From: Coriobacteriaceae bacterium
GTDB taxonomy: Bacteria > Actinomycetota > Coriobacteriia > Coriobacteriales > Coriobacteriaceae
Length of the DNA: 64,000 nt
Reading direction: 5' to 3'
Assembly (NCBI GenBank): GCA_902364975.1
Contig: CABJFQ010000001.1
Location: 186,001 to 250,000 of the forward strand
A program made the position numbers and the translations under genes. The notes under the pieces are model-generated. The model was not told the DNA's origin. It searched no databases and worked only from the letters and a program-made list of their open reading frames with translations. Position 1 is the first letter of the stretch. Each line of letters opens with the position of its first letter. Positions 63,769 to 64,000 of the stretch are shown one piece after another.

Positions 63769-64000
63769 ATCTTGTCCCCCTTTTCTATAAGGTCGGCCCT
63801 TCGAAACCACAGTCCACCCAACGATAGGCATAACGACATAATCACAATTGAAAACAAGCCACTCGAGCCCGCCGCGATTCCCTCTTTGACAATTCCGCCC
63901 CAGCGCAACAGCATCAAGGCGTTACCCAATAGCGCCCAATGTCGCGCATATGCCGAGCAGATCAGGTAGCTCGTTAAAACCACAAACGAGACCGACGGCC
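63765..64000 (-). CDS. ABC-2-type permease, C-terminal part (cut by window edge)
   Basis: The visible ~78 residues are open to the window end and include two hydrophobic segments (SVSFVVLTSYLICSAYA and LFSIVIMSLCLSLGGLWF), ending RRADLIEKGDKI. The position, directly upstream of and overlapping the ATPase, identifies the permease partner. The N-terminal part is outside the window. Confidence 0.75.
   Translation of the reverse strand, partial: PSVSFVVLTSYLICSAYARHWALLGNALMLLRWGGIVKEGIAAGSSGLFSIVIMSLCLSLGGLWFRRADLIEKGDKI

Overview
The window looks like a chromosomal segment of a gut Actinomycetota species, most likely Collinsella (Coriobacteriia). The evidence is a GC-rich genome with strong third-position GC, an anaerobic core metabolism (a single-chain pyruvate:ferredoxin oxidoreductase, rubrerythrin, carbamate kinase), mannose-family PTS genes, and many short structured intergenic repeats. 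This assignment is inference from gene content; no 16S gene is present. Most genes lie on the minus strand.

Layout. (1) 1-9.7 kb: a carbohydrate/Amadori-product region. It has a GntR regulator (cut by the window edge), a YitT membrane protein, a HAD phosphatase, two FrlB/Gfr-like SIS deglycases, a complete mannose-family PTS (EIIAB, EIIC, EIID), an EamA exporter and a second GntR regulator. It is bracketed by two same-orientation copies of a 123-bp repeat. (2) 10-29.7 kb: housekeeping and signalling genes. These are a GNAT acetyltransferase, threonine aldolase, PAP2 phosphatase, Mfd, endonuclease III, an ABC exporter, RmuC, a toxin-antitoxin-like pair, rubrerythrin, a MutY-like glycosylase without Fe-S cysteines, an Rrf2 regulator, tRNA-Asp, a phosphodiesterase, and a glycosyltransferase / LytS-type kinase / LytTR regulator operon. 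(3) 29.8-46.1 kb: an MFS transporter, a PLC-like protein, a second LytS/LytTR pair, an amidohydrolase with an APC permease, an exported C39-like protein, carbamate kinase, a DUF4143 ATPase and NifJ. (4) 46.5-53.8 kb: an accessory island, visibly AT-richer than its surroundings, bracketed by a ~530-bp direct duplication of the 3' end of an FHA gene. (5) 53.3-64 kb: an FHA / Ser-Thr kinase / exported-protein operon, recR, ybaB, dnaX, and the start of an ABC transporter operon.

The most interesting content is the island. It encodes a radical SAM/SPASM maturase followed by two tiny Cys/Asp-rich peptides that share the N-terminus MKHIHP and carry repeated C-x3-D motifs, then a 35-residue one-helix membrane peptide. 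A convergent ABC exporter and a decayed methyltransferase lie beyond. This reads as a freyrasin-type (Cys-Asp thioether, ranthipeptide) RiPP system. Two of its small genes are too short for routine gene calling.

The window is also rich in non-coding structure. There is a two-copy element (7663-7783, 12815-12934) whose paired arms differ in sequence but keep pairing, which suggests a structured RNA. There are three arrays of tandem hairpin or direct repeats, and several very long near-perfect intergenic inverted repeats.
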